A stretch of DNA of 64,000 nt from Lethocerus indicus (Eukaryota; Arthropoda; Insecta; Hemiptera; Belostomatidae), in NCBI GenBank assembly GCA_019843655.1, contig JACDQD010000006.1, forward strand, positions 26,492,246 through 26,556,245. Direction: 5' to 3'. A program made the position numbers and the translations under genes. The notes beneath the pieces were generated by a model. The model was not told the DNA's origin and did no database searches. It worked only from the letters and a program-made list of their open reading frames with translations. This document shows, piece after piece, positions 23,601 through 35,400 of the stretch. Numbering within the stretch: position 1 is the stretch's first letter; each line of letters opens with the position of its first letter.

Positions 23601-25401
23601 TGGACCGGAATTATCGGTCATTATGAGTTGCATGAGGTGAACACAGGGGTTATTATTACATGCGTTTTTCCGCACGAATATGAAATGGTTGGCCGTGTTT
23701 TTGAATTGGGAAAAGCTTCAGTTGCGTGTTCATTAGTTGCCCGGGCGACCGAATACTAATTCCGGCCATTAGTCAATGTCGATTAGGCGAATTATGCGCG
23801 ACAGTGGCCGGGGACCGCCATTAACGTCTCTCCCGGGGGAACATATTCATATTGGATCATTGGTTTCGCGATCTGACATTCGGGCCGACATAATCCTTAT
23901 TAATGGGCCCACTCCACTCCCGATTACGCGTCTATTAGGAGGCCGTCATCGCCGGTCTGATTTTCGGTACCCACCGGGGTACCTAGAAGAGTACTGGAGT
24001 TTAACGCGTTACTGTACAATACAAAATTATTTGCTTTCAATGATACATAATTCCAGTGAGACAGTGAGGCGACAATACTGAACGTCAGCGGTCTGAATGG
24101 ACAACACGGCCAAATATTAATTTAGATTTGTATAATTTTGTCTATTTCAATTCAAAGGGACGTTCTGATAAATCTGAACGCGAGTTTTACATCTGTCAGT
24201 ATCAATTAGTACACGAAATGCTGCGCGATTTCCGTTCGATACTCTCAGAATTGCCATTTCATGGTCTCCTTAAGAATTAACTTCAGGCGAGAGGGAGAGA
24301 GAGAGAGAGGTTTGGGTTCAATTCAGAATTTATAATAAGGATTGCAAGCCTTTGAAGCCTGTTTACGAGGAAATGCTCCGTCTATCTGAAAATGTCTAGC
24401 ACTCTGATTTTCAGCCGTTGCTTTATGTACAAAGATCATGATTAGTAATAATAATTTTCGATTTAAGTCAACAGGAAGTTTATTGATGTTGCAAAAAATA
24501 TATTTAAAATAATAGTCGTCTCATATATCTTATATGAACTTGATGAATAAACTTGTTGAAAGGTCGAACCATTGTAGTAAGTAGTGCCGGTAAATTATTT
24601 GTGGCCTATCAATTCTACTATGATTTGCATTCTCGTAATATTAATGTGTTAAATGGTCGTCGGCCGCGTCGTAAAATATTCCGTCGAAATTCGACCCGTT
24701 GTATTCGGAACCGAATGGGAAAAAGGTCGCGGACAAAACTGCCATTTGGAGCATTGTAATGCCGGCCGAACGTCGACCGGGAGCCCTATAGAAAGAAGGG
24801 CCCCGTGGTAGCTGGCAAGGGCCCGACATAAACAAACCAGCTCCGCCGCTGCAGTAAAATCGGGAGGGACAATAAAATAGAACCAGTCTCGGCCATGCAA
24901 AACCTCCAGCCCCTAAGGGAGGAGACCCTGGTCCCGAATCAAGTCAAAAAAACCCAACCTGCCCCCCTAACGCCGTCTTCCTGCATACTCCACTTTCGCC
25001 AATATAAAATCAATAAAGGAACCGCGCGATTTCACGTCCCTTTACCACCGCCAATTGGGGAGGTTTCCTCCCAGTTCGTAAATTTAACAGTTCTATTCTC
25101 GTTCAGTTCGACAGACATGACGATTTTCAGAAAAGTAATTTTATCCATTTTATGTTCTAGTCAGTATTATGACGGATTGATATCCGATGCGTGAACTCGC
25201 TACAATATTGCAAAAGGCAGGGTATCGACTGAGCTTTTCCCGGATGGAATTTCATATACACCAAATGCCCTGGTGTTGTTTGCGAACAGCTGGAATTCCC
25301 GTCAAATGTTTGGAATGGAACCGGGTTAGTTTCCGCACGAAAATGATAATTTAACGGGCCGCCTCTTCTAAACAATTTCTACATTTCACATTCCAAGGTG
25401 G
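20641..25401. other. No gene seen; single-copy DNA with GC-rich islands
   Basis: No recognisable gene. A ten-C run sits near 22008. GC-rich parts lie at about 22660-22960, 23700-23990 and 24660-25080, with homeodomain-type TAAT cores in the AT-rich parts. A GA run occurs at about 24293-24310. Open frames of up to about 100 codons are unassigned and mostly opposed. Confidence 0.45.
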
Positions 25402-25412
25402 ACGACAAAAAT

Positions 25413-25672
25413 AACAAATGTGCTATGGTTTATCACCGCACCCGGGAGGGCCCCCACTGGGAAAGGGCAAAAAGACTTCCACTGGAGCTCGCTCCGGCGG
25501 TTTTCGAACACAAGCTCGTAGATTTGTTGTGTTTCTCTCTCCTCTCGCCGGTTTGGTCTTTTGCTAGACTTAGGAATAGGCTTAGCAAAAGACCAAACCA
25601 GTGAGAGGAGACAGAAACACAACAAATTTACGGTATTCCAACCCCTCGCAGGCCACAAAACAGGTATGTTAA
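25413..25672 (+). mobile_element. F1 repeat, short near-perfect palindrome with 3' tail
   Basis: The two arms (about 25517-25569 and 25580-25632) are almost perfect reverse complements separated by about 10 bp: TTTGGTCTTTTGCTAGACT on the left, CTTAGCAAAAGACCAAACC on the right. The ribozyme-like centre has been lost. The 3' tail follows (CCAACCCCTCGCAGGCCAC, CAGGTATGTTAA). ACGACAAAAAT occurs at 25402-25412 and 25673-25683 and could be the target-site duplication; if so, about 100 bp of non-F1 GC-rich sequence lies inside the insertion 5' of the palindrome. Confidence 0.8.
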
Positions 25673-25683
25673 ACGACAAAAAT

Positions 25684-27655
25684 TATGTTCATTTCTGTCC
25701 TACCTCAAATCATAATTGAAATATAATATCGCTTTGAAATTATATCGCACACATTTGCCGGCCGAAATATATATGCATCAGAAGGGCATAATTAACTGCT
25801 CAGCACGGTGTTAATATTCGACAGCATTCCGTATGAACCGAAGCGTAGATTGTGTTTACAAAGGGGCGCAATATCAACAAGTCATTGGTGCCCGCAGTTC
25901 GGGAAACTAATTTCGACCATTTTTTCCCTACTAATACAAACTAATCATTCGATCCGGCCTACAGCCAATTATTAATATACGGTCGGGCCAAGTTGAGCGC
26001 GTAGAGGCGGTCGAAAAGGTGAAAATAAATATAACAAGGCGGGGAAGGGAATTTTTTCGGGCGGAATAATTCGGTTGGCTGACTTTGTTGCCGGCCGGTG
26101 CCCCCCAGGAAGCCTTCGGGGTGGGGGAGAATTGCAAGGGGGAAAAAGATGACGGGGTGATCTTCGCGGGGAATCTACAGACAATGCACAATTTAAATTT
26201 TAAATTTTTAAATGCAATTTATTGAGATTGGAATGTGAACTATAAAAATAGGCATACAGGAAAAATCTCGGTATAGCCGGGGATCAACCCCTGCTAACTG
26301 TATAAAAATGCCTATAAAATTAGGCATACAGGATGGTAGAACGCGCACGTAGACCAATCGAGCAAACTAACCCTGCGACTCGGGCCTAATTTGATATCAG
26401 ATCCCGCCGAATGGTTACCACCACCGAATTTACCTCACCTGTGAGTCTGAGCACAATTCTTTCAGCAGTTGACTCGGTTCACAATAGGCCGAGGCCGGGA
26501 GAGAATTGGCCGGCCGGTTTTTCATATTCGACTAAACTACCCCAATCCCCTGTCTGTGTCCCCCTTATTGTTGTTTTTGCCAACGTCCCCCATTGCGCCC
26601 CCGATTAACATCTCTAGGATTCGACCGCCGGCCGTGAATTATATTTGCAATTGAACGCGAAATTTTGAACGAAAAAAATACTGCAGGTAGCTCCTCCTGC
26701 AGCTAAAAATCGGATCATCTAAGTTTAATCCTTAATGTAAAATATTACAACATCCCTAATGGGAAGGAACTGAATCAATCCAATAAATTAATGTGTAACT
26801 AAACTGATGAAGCCGAATCAAAACAGACTGACAAGCCTGAACTAAATATAAACCTGAAACAAGATTTAAATCTATTAGTTTACTAGTGGTATCGGTTGAA
26901 GATCAACTAGTCGATTAATAGCAAGTGGTAGATTATTTGAAGAATTAAGCACATACAAGTTAAGTAAGGTTTCCAAGACTTGTTTAATCGCAGAAATATG
27001 CTTCGCAGCGCTAACTAACCAAATGTAGTCTAAGATTCGACTTCCTGCTCGTCTGTCGTGCGACAAAACACAGACAATTTAATTTGCATTTAATTAAATA
27101 TACATCAGGGCAGAATCCGGCCGGAATTAATGGATTTAAACAATTATTCAGGATCGGGAGGGCAGAGAAATTCTTGACTAAATCTCTTTACGATGGCCGG
27201 AACCTGAAATCGGCAAACTGTGAGCACTTTAACACCTGAAATAAAACGGCGGATTTGTATTACTCTTAAGTAATAAATAAAACCCCTTCCACGGAGCGAC
27301 GATACGAACAGCGGCGGGACGTTCGACTTTTGCGAACTGAGAACTTTTCAATATTGCAAAGAAAGAGAAGTTTCAGGGTCGGATTGGGGGTGGAAAGGGT
27401 GGAAGGACGCCATTGGAATGTCGGAAGAGACGCGACAGAGAAACTGCGAGAAGGAGAAGAAGAAGCTTCAAAAGGAAATCCAGTATTCACTGACTCGACA
27501 CAAAAAAACCAAGATCGCACATATCCTGGAAATTTCAGCTTACGGACCGGAATTTAGAACTCACGGAAGTATATAAGAACCCTGTGAAATACGTTTAGAG
27601 AAATATATTTTCAATATACACATTTATACAAGTTTTAAACTTTCTTATAAATTAT
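25684..27655. other. No gene seen
   Basis: GC-rich blocks at about 25970-26170 and 26480-26640. A short repeat near 26225-26340 is listed separately. A purine-rich coding-like frame at 27330-27556 (KRSFRVGLGVERVEG) has an opposed frame of similar length and no recognisable domain. Confidence 0.4.
26240..26332. repeat. Short direct and inverted repeat pair
   Basis: TATAAAAATAGGCATACAGG is followed about 75 bp later by TATAAAATTAGGCATACAGG. The second is also the right arm of a hairpin, ATGCCTA/TAGGCAT around TAAAAT (26308-26327). The unit between contains GGGGATCAACCCC, another small palindrome. It may be a small MITE or a decayed repeat. Confidence 0.5.
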
Positions 27656-27862
27656 TAGGGGTACCCAAAAGTAATCAACATTTTGACTTTGGAATTTTAA
27701 TTTGCTAAAAAAAGAAATTTTTAATTATTAATCTACTATATATTCACCAATATTATCAACAACTCTGCCAATTTTCCGGCAAATTTTCGATTCCCCTCTT
27801 GAAAAACACCTCAAAACTAAAATACATCTTATCAGATTGCTGATTAATTTTGGGTACACCTA
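27656..27862 (-). mobile_element. Mariner-type transposon, internally deleted remnant (TA flanks)
   Basis: Terminal inverted repeats GGGGTACCCAAAAGTAATCA and (right, reverse complement) GGTGTACCCAAAATTAATCA match at 18 of 20, inside a TA duplication (27656-27657, 27861-27862). Minus-strand translation between them gives FFKRGIENLPENWQSC and, after a 1-nt frameshift, VDNIGEYIVD then stop. That is the usual C-terminus of mariner transposases (GIE-LP-RWQ...GEYI-D). Only about 25 codons remain, without DD(D/E)D catalytic residues, so it is an immobile MITE-like derivative. Confidence 0.8.
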
Positions 27863-29634
27863 ATATATATTTACTTTTATTAATTCAAATTTTATGCTGT
27901 ATGAACCTAGCTCCCTGGACAACCTAGCCTTGCAAAGTATCGAAATAATATTTCTTAATGCATAAGAATCGGTAAACGAACGTCATAATAACCTTTAAGA
28001 ACGAGAAACTGGTATGGATAATAGAATTTATTATCGCTCAAAAGCGTACTGCAATAATAACTACCATTAGTCAAAACGAATTTAGAAAGTATTCTCAATT
28101 TTTTTCCTAAAATAAATACAGTAAATGGCCCAAGTGCCTCGTATTTTATTCGATGAATTATGACAAGTGGTCAAGAGATATAGTTGGTTCTGCTCGAAAC
28201 GTGGAATGAACTATTTCTCTTAATGGCTATAACGAATATAGCCCAAGGGCGAAAACTCGCCCGCGTTGACAGGCCGTTAGCCAAATGACAAAAGCATCAC
28301 CTTACAGTATATCATCAGGTGTGTGCGCCGGAGAGCCGCTTTATTATCTAGAAATATATATCATTTCAAGCCCGGCACTCCTCGCTTGGAAAGTGTATTC
28401 TGTTTCTACACGCACATCGGGTCATCACGAACGAGTCATCTAATTTTTCTTTCTTCTATTGACCGAACGCTTAGATACATCAGAACGGCAGTAAATCAGT
28501 GAAACAGATAAATTTGAATCCTAATGCTAATGAAATTGAAAATAGAGGCCTTTACCTCTCAAACCTGGAGAAACATTTTCATTTTAAAAATTAAAACAAT
28601 AAATATAATGTGAAAAGTGTAGAAAATGGCAAGTTAACGCGAATTGTCGTTCACCCGACACAATTCTCACTAAATAAGACTAAATTATACCCTCCGTGTA
28701 GACTCTTAAATTTAAATTAAGTTGAAATCCCACGAAAGTAGATCAAAGAGAGAGCACTAATTATGGACCAGTTAAGTAGAAAAGGTAGCTCACAAGTGGG
28801 AGTACCTTTTTCGAATTACACACTGATTACGCGTCCTCGTTCTACTTCGATTGCCGTGAGCTAAAATTATGCAAGTGGAAATAGTAATATATAATTTCTT
28901 TAACTGTAAAAACAAGGAATAGTTTTATTATGCTTAAAAACGTTTTAAATTACGCATAAAATATATTCACGGCGCTTTCTTCGGGTTTAATTAATGTTTA
29001 GTCTTGAATATTCCTTATGACTATGTTAGGAAAAATTTTGCGACGTAGGGAACATTAGACAGATATCGTTAACAGATTTATCGGCAACGCGGAGTACCTT
29101 TTTTTCTACCCCCTCTCACCACCCCCCCCACCCACCAAATGTCCACCCAAACTTCAAATAATTTGGTCTAATTTCGGTGGCACAAAAGCCGGCGGCTCCT
29201 CCTTTTCGAGGCCATCGGACCGAGTGTACCGAGATCAAAGGGACGAGCTATACCAATTACCGATCGTTTGTTACACAGTTCACCGAGGCAAACACCCCCC
29301 CCCACCCGCGGTACCCCTCCAACAACCCCTCCTCCGGGCACTAGTTGAAACTTGATTCAAATTGTTGACAAAGTTCGAAGTCGGCAACCAAGTCCTAGTG
29401 GAGGACCGGAAGGTTACAGCTCAATTCACACAACTCTTCTTATTCATTCGAGGAATGGACTCTTCGCTTGCACTTCGGATAGGGATAATAATCGATGCGT
29501 AATTTACAGCCTTTCATTTATGACAAACGATAATTCAACATTCTTCTTTCCTATTTACTTTAATGTCAGCCAATTTTACACAAATCGGTCAGTAGCAAGT
29601 CTTTTAAACGGACTATGTAGCATCCCTTCAACAT
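27863..29634. other. No gene seen
   Basis: Mainly AT-rich. A C-rich part occurs at about 29100-29345 with runs of eight or nine C. No recognisable gene. Confidence 0.45.
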
Positions 29635-29647
29635 TATCGACACTGTT
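29635..29647. repeat. Target-site duplication, left copy (F1 copy at 29.6 kb)
   Basis: TATCGACACTGTT, identical over 13 bp to 30178-30190. Confidence 0.9.
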
Positions 29648-30177
29648 CCGTAGGTTCGTGTTATTTCTGTCTCCTCTCGCAGATTTGGTTTTTTGCTAGA
29701 CCGGTTTCGGCTACTCGCCATCTTCAGTAGCAGTGTTAGTCACTGTTGGCACTTTGGATGATTTTCGCGCAACCTCACTGCCCACTGTCACTGTCACTTG
29801 TTCTGTAAGGCGCTGTATGTAAGGCGCTAATACTAAAATGTAAGACAGACCCTTGTATTAGGTGCGCCGTACCATTGAAACTAGTAGCAGTAACAGCACA
29901 AGTGACAGTGACAGTCCAGTGAGGATTGCCAAAAATATCTAAAGTGACTAACACCGAACACCCGTCCATCAAAAGACCAAACCAGCGAGAGGAGACAGAA
30001 ACACACGAAATCTACGGTATTTCAACCCCTCGCAGACCACAAAACAGGTATGTTAAACTAGTTTATCATCCTCGTGTTTGTAAGATTGCAACTAGTAGTA
30101 GTAACAGCAAGTGAAAGTGACAGTCCAAAACAGCCGAAGATTACGGTATTCCAACCCCTCGCAGACCACAAAACAGG
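29648..30177 (+). mobile_element. F1 repeat, full copy with a second 3' end in tandem
   Basis: Starts at the 5' boundary (CCGTAGGTTCGTG), has the first arm, the centre (TAAGGCGCTAATACTAAAAT, AGACAGACCCTTGTATTAGG), the second arm and a complete 3' tail ending GGTATGTTAAACTAGTTTATC near 30066. It then re-enters the family: AAGATTGCAACTAGTAGTAG, AAGTGAAAGTGACAGTCC, and a second 3' tail ending AAAACAGG. Only the outer ends are bounded by the 13-bp duplication, so this tandem (head-to-tail, partial) form was inserted as one piece. The second arm lacks the ribozyme core. Confidence 0.85.
29695..29731 (-). ncRNA. Hammerhead-ribozyme-like motif in F1 (candidate)
   Basis: Minus strand carries GCUA, CUGAAGA, GGC-GAGUA-GCC, GAA, ACCGGU, C, UAGC. 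Loop II differs by one base from other copies while all core positions are kept. Confidence 0.5.
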
Positions 30178-30190
30178 TATCGACACTGTT
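30178..30190. repeat. Target-site duplication, right copy (F1 copy at 29.6 kb)
   Basis: Identical to 29635-29647. Confidence 0.9.
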
Positions 30191-30831
30191 GTTTTAAATC
30201 AACACTGTTTCGTTTCAAAATTTACTTTAAACAATATACTACTTATTGTTTGCCTGTAGCGTTAAATAAGTCGCAGGAAGATTTTGAATGACGGGAGTCG
30301 GTTTAATTTGGTAAAAAGGGGCGGCCCCCCACGGATATTGGGTCGGCCCCTGAGTGGAAATTGATGAGGGGGCGCGTTCGCCCAAATGGTCACCTTATCT
30401 AAATTGGAACGCGGCGTTATCAGCCGGTGACTGAGGCTATCTCAATCTGAGCGCCGCACCATCGGCACAAATATTGTGGCTGTCGGCCCGCACAGATTTC
30501 CACCACAATAAACACCCGCAAATGAGCCTTATCGTGTCGGAGTACTACTCGTATTTTGGTCCCGGATCACGTCAGCGTAGGCATTTCCGTTAGCTGCAAA
30601 ATAGAACCTAAAGAATATTTACAACGAGCCTAATACAATCGAATATAATTAATCTGTTGTACGGATTAAAGATAGACAGTAACGTTTCGAATATGTTCAC
30701 GAGCAGAAACCGACGGCTGAAATTGGCCCGCGACGAGCAGGAACGAATCGATTCTGCGACCAACTGTTGCTCAGTCGATATTCCCTGTATTCCTGTTAAA
30801 AATGTTCAATTAAAAATTTTTTTAGCATAAA
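30191..30831. other. No gene seen
   Basis: GC-richer DNA at about 30300-30560, AT-rich elsewhere. No recognisable coding or RNA gene. Confidence 0.45.
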
Positions 30832-30840
30832 AAATTGTAG
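30832..30840. repeat. Target-site duplication, left copy (F1 copy at 30.8 kb)
   Basis: AAATTGTAG recurs at 31378-31386 directly after the F1 3' end. Confidence 0.75.
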
Positions 30841-30999
30841 TACCGTAGATTTCGTTTGTTTCTGTCTCCTCTCGCTGGTTTTGCTAGACCGGTTTCGGCT
30901 GCTCGCTGTCTTCAGTAGAGGTGTTAGTCACTTTTGGCACGTTAGATATTTTTTGGGCACTGTCACTGTGACTTGTACGATCGTGGTTGTCTGTTTGTC

Positions 31000-31087
<88 letters not shown>

Positions 31088-31377
31088 TTTGTTATTGTAT
31101 TTTCACTTGTGCTGTTACTGATACTAGTTTCATTCTTACGACGCACCTAATACTAACCCGCAATAAGGGTCTGTCTTACATTTTAGAATTAGCGCCCTAC
31201 AGTGCAGTGAGGATGCCCAAAAAACATCCAAGTGTCAAAAGTGACTACCACCGCTACTGAAGACGGTGAGCACCCGAAGCCGGTCTAGCAAAGAACCAAA
31301 TCTGCGAGAGGAGACATAAACGTACGAAAAGTACGGTATTCCAACCCCTCGTAGACCAGAAAGCAGGTATGTTAACA
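30841..31377 (+). mobile_element. F1 repeat, full copy with TA/TG microsatellite in its centre
   Basis: Begins TACCGTAGATTTCGTTTGTT, carries the first arm, then a long TA tract and TG tract between the arms, then TTTTCACTTGTGCTGTTACT and the second arm (AACATCCAAGTGTCAAAAGTG), and ends CCAGAAAGCAGGTATGTTAAC. Nine-base duplications flank it. Both ribozyme-like cores carry mutations in stem I or II. Frames translating as alternating Ile-Tyr or Thr-His are microsatellite artefacts. Confidence 0.85.
31003..31087. repeat. TA then TG dinucleotide microsatellite inside F1
   Basis: TA tract at 31003-31057 followed by TG tract at about 31061-31087. The same position of F1 copies at 56.39 and 62.20 kb holds shorter TA tracts next to ACACACGAC-type sequence, so this is a length-variable site of the family. 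Confidence 0.9.
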
Positions 31378-31386
31378 AATTGTAGC

Positions 31387-31920
31387 TTGTTGGGCCACTT
31401 AGATTGGCTGTGGTGCTATAGTATACAACCTGCGTCGCATATTCTTTATGGACAAACATTTTAGAAATAATTCCGGGTTTTAGAAACTGTTGCGATTACT
31501 ATCGCCTCTCAACGCCGACTTCTCAACGTGGCAGAGAAGAGACGCTGTCTCAGTTATAAGAGCAACAAATCGTGAATGAGAAGGTAAATCTTTTCAGCTG
31601 ATCTTGGGCTTTTGAAAAAAGGGAGAGCGGAAAAAAATAAGGGCCGCTATATTGTTGCGATCGCAATAATAAGGTCGCGGAGACGGCGTGACCGAACAAT
31701 TGTGAAAAGCTCCAAACGAGATAAGGACAGTAATGACCCCTGAAAAAGACAGAGTTGTTTTCACTGTGAAAAGAGTTGGCTCGAGAATTCCGATTGTCGG
31801 TCCCGACTCAAAGCGGTCTCCAGTTTCTTGAAAGATATACTTTTCGCTAAAACGGTCCACAATTAGACAAAGGAGGCCTAGCGTAGTCGGTTACAGGCCT
31901 CGTTTGGGATACTTTACGTC
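31387..31920. other. No gene seen
   Basis: Mixed DNA with a short CCTCTCAACG-type pyrimidine stretch; no recognisable gene or repeat. Confidence 0.4.
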
Positions 31921-31922
31921 TT

Positions 31923-32468
31923 TTATTTTGGCGTTTACAAAGCGCTTATTTTGGCGTATATAAATCCGATCACGTTCTGTTCTTTCGTGTTTTCGTTCAC
32001 GTGTACAGTTATAATGTTAATAGAACGCTCGTAATGTCCTGGGCATACTTTCGTCCCGCGCGTAATTACACGGTCGAGAGCGTATCTAACCGTCTTATCT
32101 TGGGACCGATAAGAATGTCGAACAGCGTATTGCCAGCGTACATCTTCGTAGGCGGTGGAGTTGATTGGAACAGTGGGGAAATTGGGGCCTACATTTTAGA
32201 CCCGGTAACTTATTGGGTCTTCGAGGAAATTCGTGAACGCATAAAGTTAGCATCGACTGGAGCCCTCTCTCTGCTCCAGACACTTCCTCCATACTCTGTC
32301 GCTCTAAATTCACAGTTGGCCCTCTCTTTCTCAAATATATTGACGATTAAGCAGATTTCTAACCCTCCAGGGAGGCCTATAACCGAAATCGAGCGTTTTA
32401 AATTAAATAATCTCCAGGTTTTTACAGACCACTATCGCTCCCACTCGCCTGCTTCATCGCTAGTCTAG
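31923..32468 (+). other. TATA motif plus unrecognised open frame (weak gene-start candidate)
   Basis: The 12-mer TTATTTTGGCGT occurs twice (31923-31934, 31946-31957); its TTTTGGCG part resembles an E2F-type site. TATATAAA follows at 31957-31964. The first ATG of the open frame is at 32034, about 70 bases further on, and the frame stays open to TAG at 32466-32468 (144 codons). The product is mildly hydrophobic, with VLPAYIFVGGGVDWNSGE in the middle and a Ser/His-rich end. I recognise no family. The frame length is not beyond chance for this window, so a promoter or first exon is only a possibility. Confidence 0.2.
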
Positions 32469-35400
32469 TGGTCTAGTATAACAATACATAAAACAATTGC
32501 AGGTATAACGTATAAGATAGTTGATTGTGCAATCAAAATACTATTAAAACAACTATAAATGTTGATTGTACAATAACTAAGACAGAAAAACACACCAGAC
32601 CCATACGGTGAGGAATTTTTCTACTGAGAATCAAACCACACTGTCTGCGGTCTGAGTGGTAATTGATGGTAATTAGGCATCAATTAGAAAAAGCAAACTT
32701 CTGTACCACCTCGCTAATATTAAAGTAATAATTGAAGTTACAAACGAAATTTTAAGTCTAATTTTATAAGGAAGGAATACTTTCTTGAATTTAAAAGTTT
32801 CCGTTACCCCCCCCCACACTTGTGGGTCAAATTTACGTAATATTATCGCGGTCCTTACAATGATTTCGGTCAAGGCGTTTAGTGTTCAAAATTGATGAAA
32901 GTATCCGGCGAAAGTTTGTAGCCGGGATAATAAATAAGCCGTGGGGGGGGCGACTAAGCTCAGGACCGGATATTCGAAGGTAATTCCGGCCGACCCCCCT
33001 TTTGGCGGGGGCTGGGGGGCTGAAACAAACAGGCGAATTTATCCTGTCCGGCCCCTGGAAGCGGTGTTATTTAAGTCTTAATTAGTCATTTAATTACTTA
33101 AATTAATTACAGCGGGAGGTTAATTCAAGTTGCATGGTCGTCTGGGGCCGGTGTTTCGTTCCATTGAAGCTCACCCCTCCCCATTGAAGATAGGGGGGTT
33201 AAGACTGGCGCTAGCACTAATACACTTTATATCCGGGCTAATCGCATTTGCTCGCCGTCTCCCCCCCCCCGCTCTAACCCCCTGTTGTGCCTACGCCGTA
33301 ATTCCGAGACTGGCTAAAATTCGCCCCGATCTAATTATCTAATTTAAGAGACCAATCTTTCTAACGACGCTCTTTTGTCGCTATGAATTTCAACCCCGGG
33401 GGCTGAATGGCGAACCGAGCTCTACTCTTCATGAGGGAGAATTGAAATTGATAATTTAGATAGTGGCAATTTCGTTTACAATTAATAGAAATTTAATATT
33501 TCTTCAATTATTTCTTGCTGAAAATTCAGTGTTCAGATTCAATTGCATTCGAATGATATATGAAAAGATTTTGAATATTCCAAAACATGGTCACTTAAAT
33601 GATATCGTACATTGGAGGAATTGTCATCATATCTAGCTTTGGTATAATTATATTCAATTTATTGTCGATGCCAGAATTGGTCTGAATTTTAAACGGCGCC
33701 AAAGAGAGATCGATAGGCGGTGGTCGTTCGGTGGATTAGTTTGATTTAGAGCCGAAATCAATTGCCCCTAACGACCGCATTAGATTTCCCATTGCCCGCC
33801 CTATGACATTTATTAAGTTAAGGCGGACCAATGAACTTTCCGGTTTAGAATAACAATCCCCGGGGCCGTTAGTCATTTTGAATAGGCCCGCGGCCGAGCA
33901 CTTAAGTGCTCGTCCTTCTCCGAAACTTGGCTAACGGCCGATTCACCATGTCCGAACGTGTACTCGGAAATCGTCAAAGTTGACTACGCTTTCGCATTAA
34001 CGAGAAAACTGGGATATTAAGAGCAGAAAAATTCGGAAGATTAAGTCAACGATTTTTATATCATTTACGGAGGTAAATTACAGAGGTAAGTTGTACATCA
34101 CTGCGCCATAAAATGAATCTAAATTAATAAACAGAAATATTCTATTTTAATTATATTTATACCTGTAGGCAAACGTTTATTGCGAACGAAATAAATTTTG
34201 ACAAATTGTGTGTGAAATGTACCTCCAAGAGAGAGCGTATCGCTTGAAGCATCAATTTCGCTCGACGCGATCGATACGTTTCTTTCACGCTGTGATGTTT
34301 CACAAGGAGGCCGAAGAAATCCCAAACCATATTGGATATTTGTTCGGAACTTCGTGGCGGAAGAAAAAAAACACAAAGTGGTTAAACTGCTGAGATAAGG
34401 GGAAAACAAAGTTCCGCTCGTGTGTCTCCCGAGAAAGGGATTTCAGAATGCACTTTATTTCACCCCGCGACAGATGTCTAGGTAGTGACGACGCCTGGTT
34501 TTCCCTGAAGCCCCTTTGAAGAAAAATTGAAATGGCCTTTTCCGCAGTTTCTTTCTAACATAAAGCCGTATTTTTTAGACACCTAATACCACCATATAAT
34601 TGAGAGTTTCGTCATTTTCTTCAATGGTGTTATTAAAAATTTATAACTAATTTCGACAGAGTGTGGTTGTGAATACGACAAAATTGTTGGTCCTAATGGC
34701 TTCCTATGTTAGACACGCTCGACGTTTAAAACAGGTCTAGTATAGACCAGATAGTCGACCGTTGACGGTTCGAATCGTGTCCTGTGGCCCCGCAAAAATT
34801 CCCAACCCGGGATATCACAAGATCCCAGGCGAATTTCCATTTCAAATACGAATCAGGATATCCGCCGTAAACGAGGGCAGAGTCCTGTGAAAGGGGCGAC
34901 GAAAAATATTCTCCGCGGAGCGAACGAAAGATAGAATTGTATGGCGTAAAGGCCCGACACGCGGGAGCAGATACGGGGAAAAAATGTGCTGTGGGACAGA
35001 TTGAAAGGCCGGAAAACTAATTAACCGCGTTGGAAAATTTCAGCGGCCAAACCCCGTGGTCCCGGGAAAACTTCCATTATTCATCGCTACCAGAAGAATC
35101 ATAATATGCAAATTGAGTTGGCGTTCATCCCGGGGACACATTACAATTATGAATAAGAATATACGAATAATTAACTCACTCTGTCCGCATTTTCTTTCTC
35201 CGGCTGCATTCTTAATTACCATTTATACTTTCCATATTAAGAGCTATGAAGAATAATTGATCACCATTTAGCTGTTTACTAAAAACATGCACATAGATCT
35301 AGTCAGTATTACAAACGTTGAAACCGTTTACTGACGGATGAAAAAAATAAATATCGGTTTTGGCCTCTGAAAGTTAGGCCACATGCGTTAAGTTCGTGTG

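Noticed and set aside
30973..31260. Ile-Tyr repeat and Thr-His repeat proteins
   Set aside because: Translations of TA and TG microsatellites within F1.
34739..34790. Possible tRNA at GACGGTTCGAATCGTGTC
   Set aside because: The TTCGAATC loop is there but the T-stem does not pair over five bases and no acceptor or anticodon helices were found.
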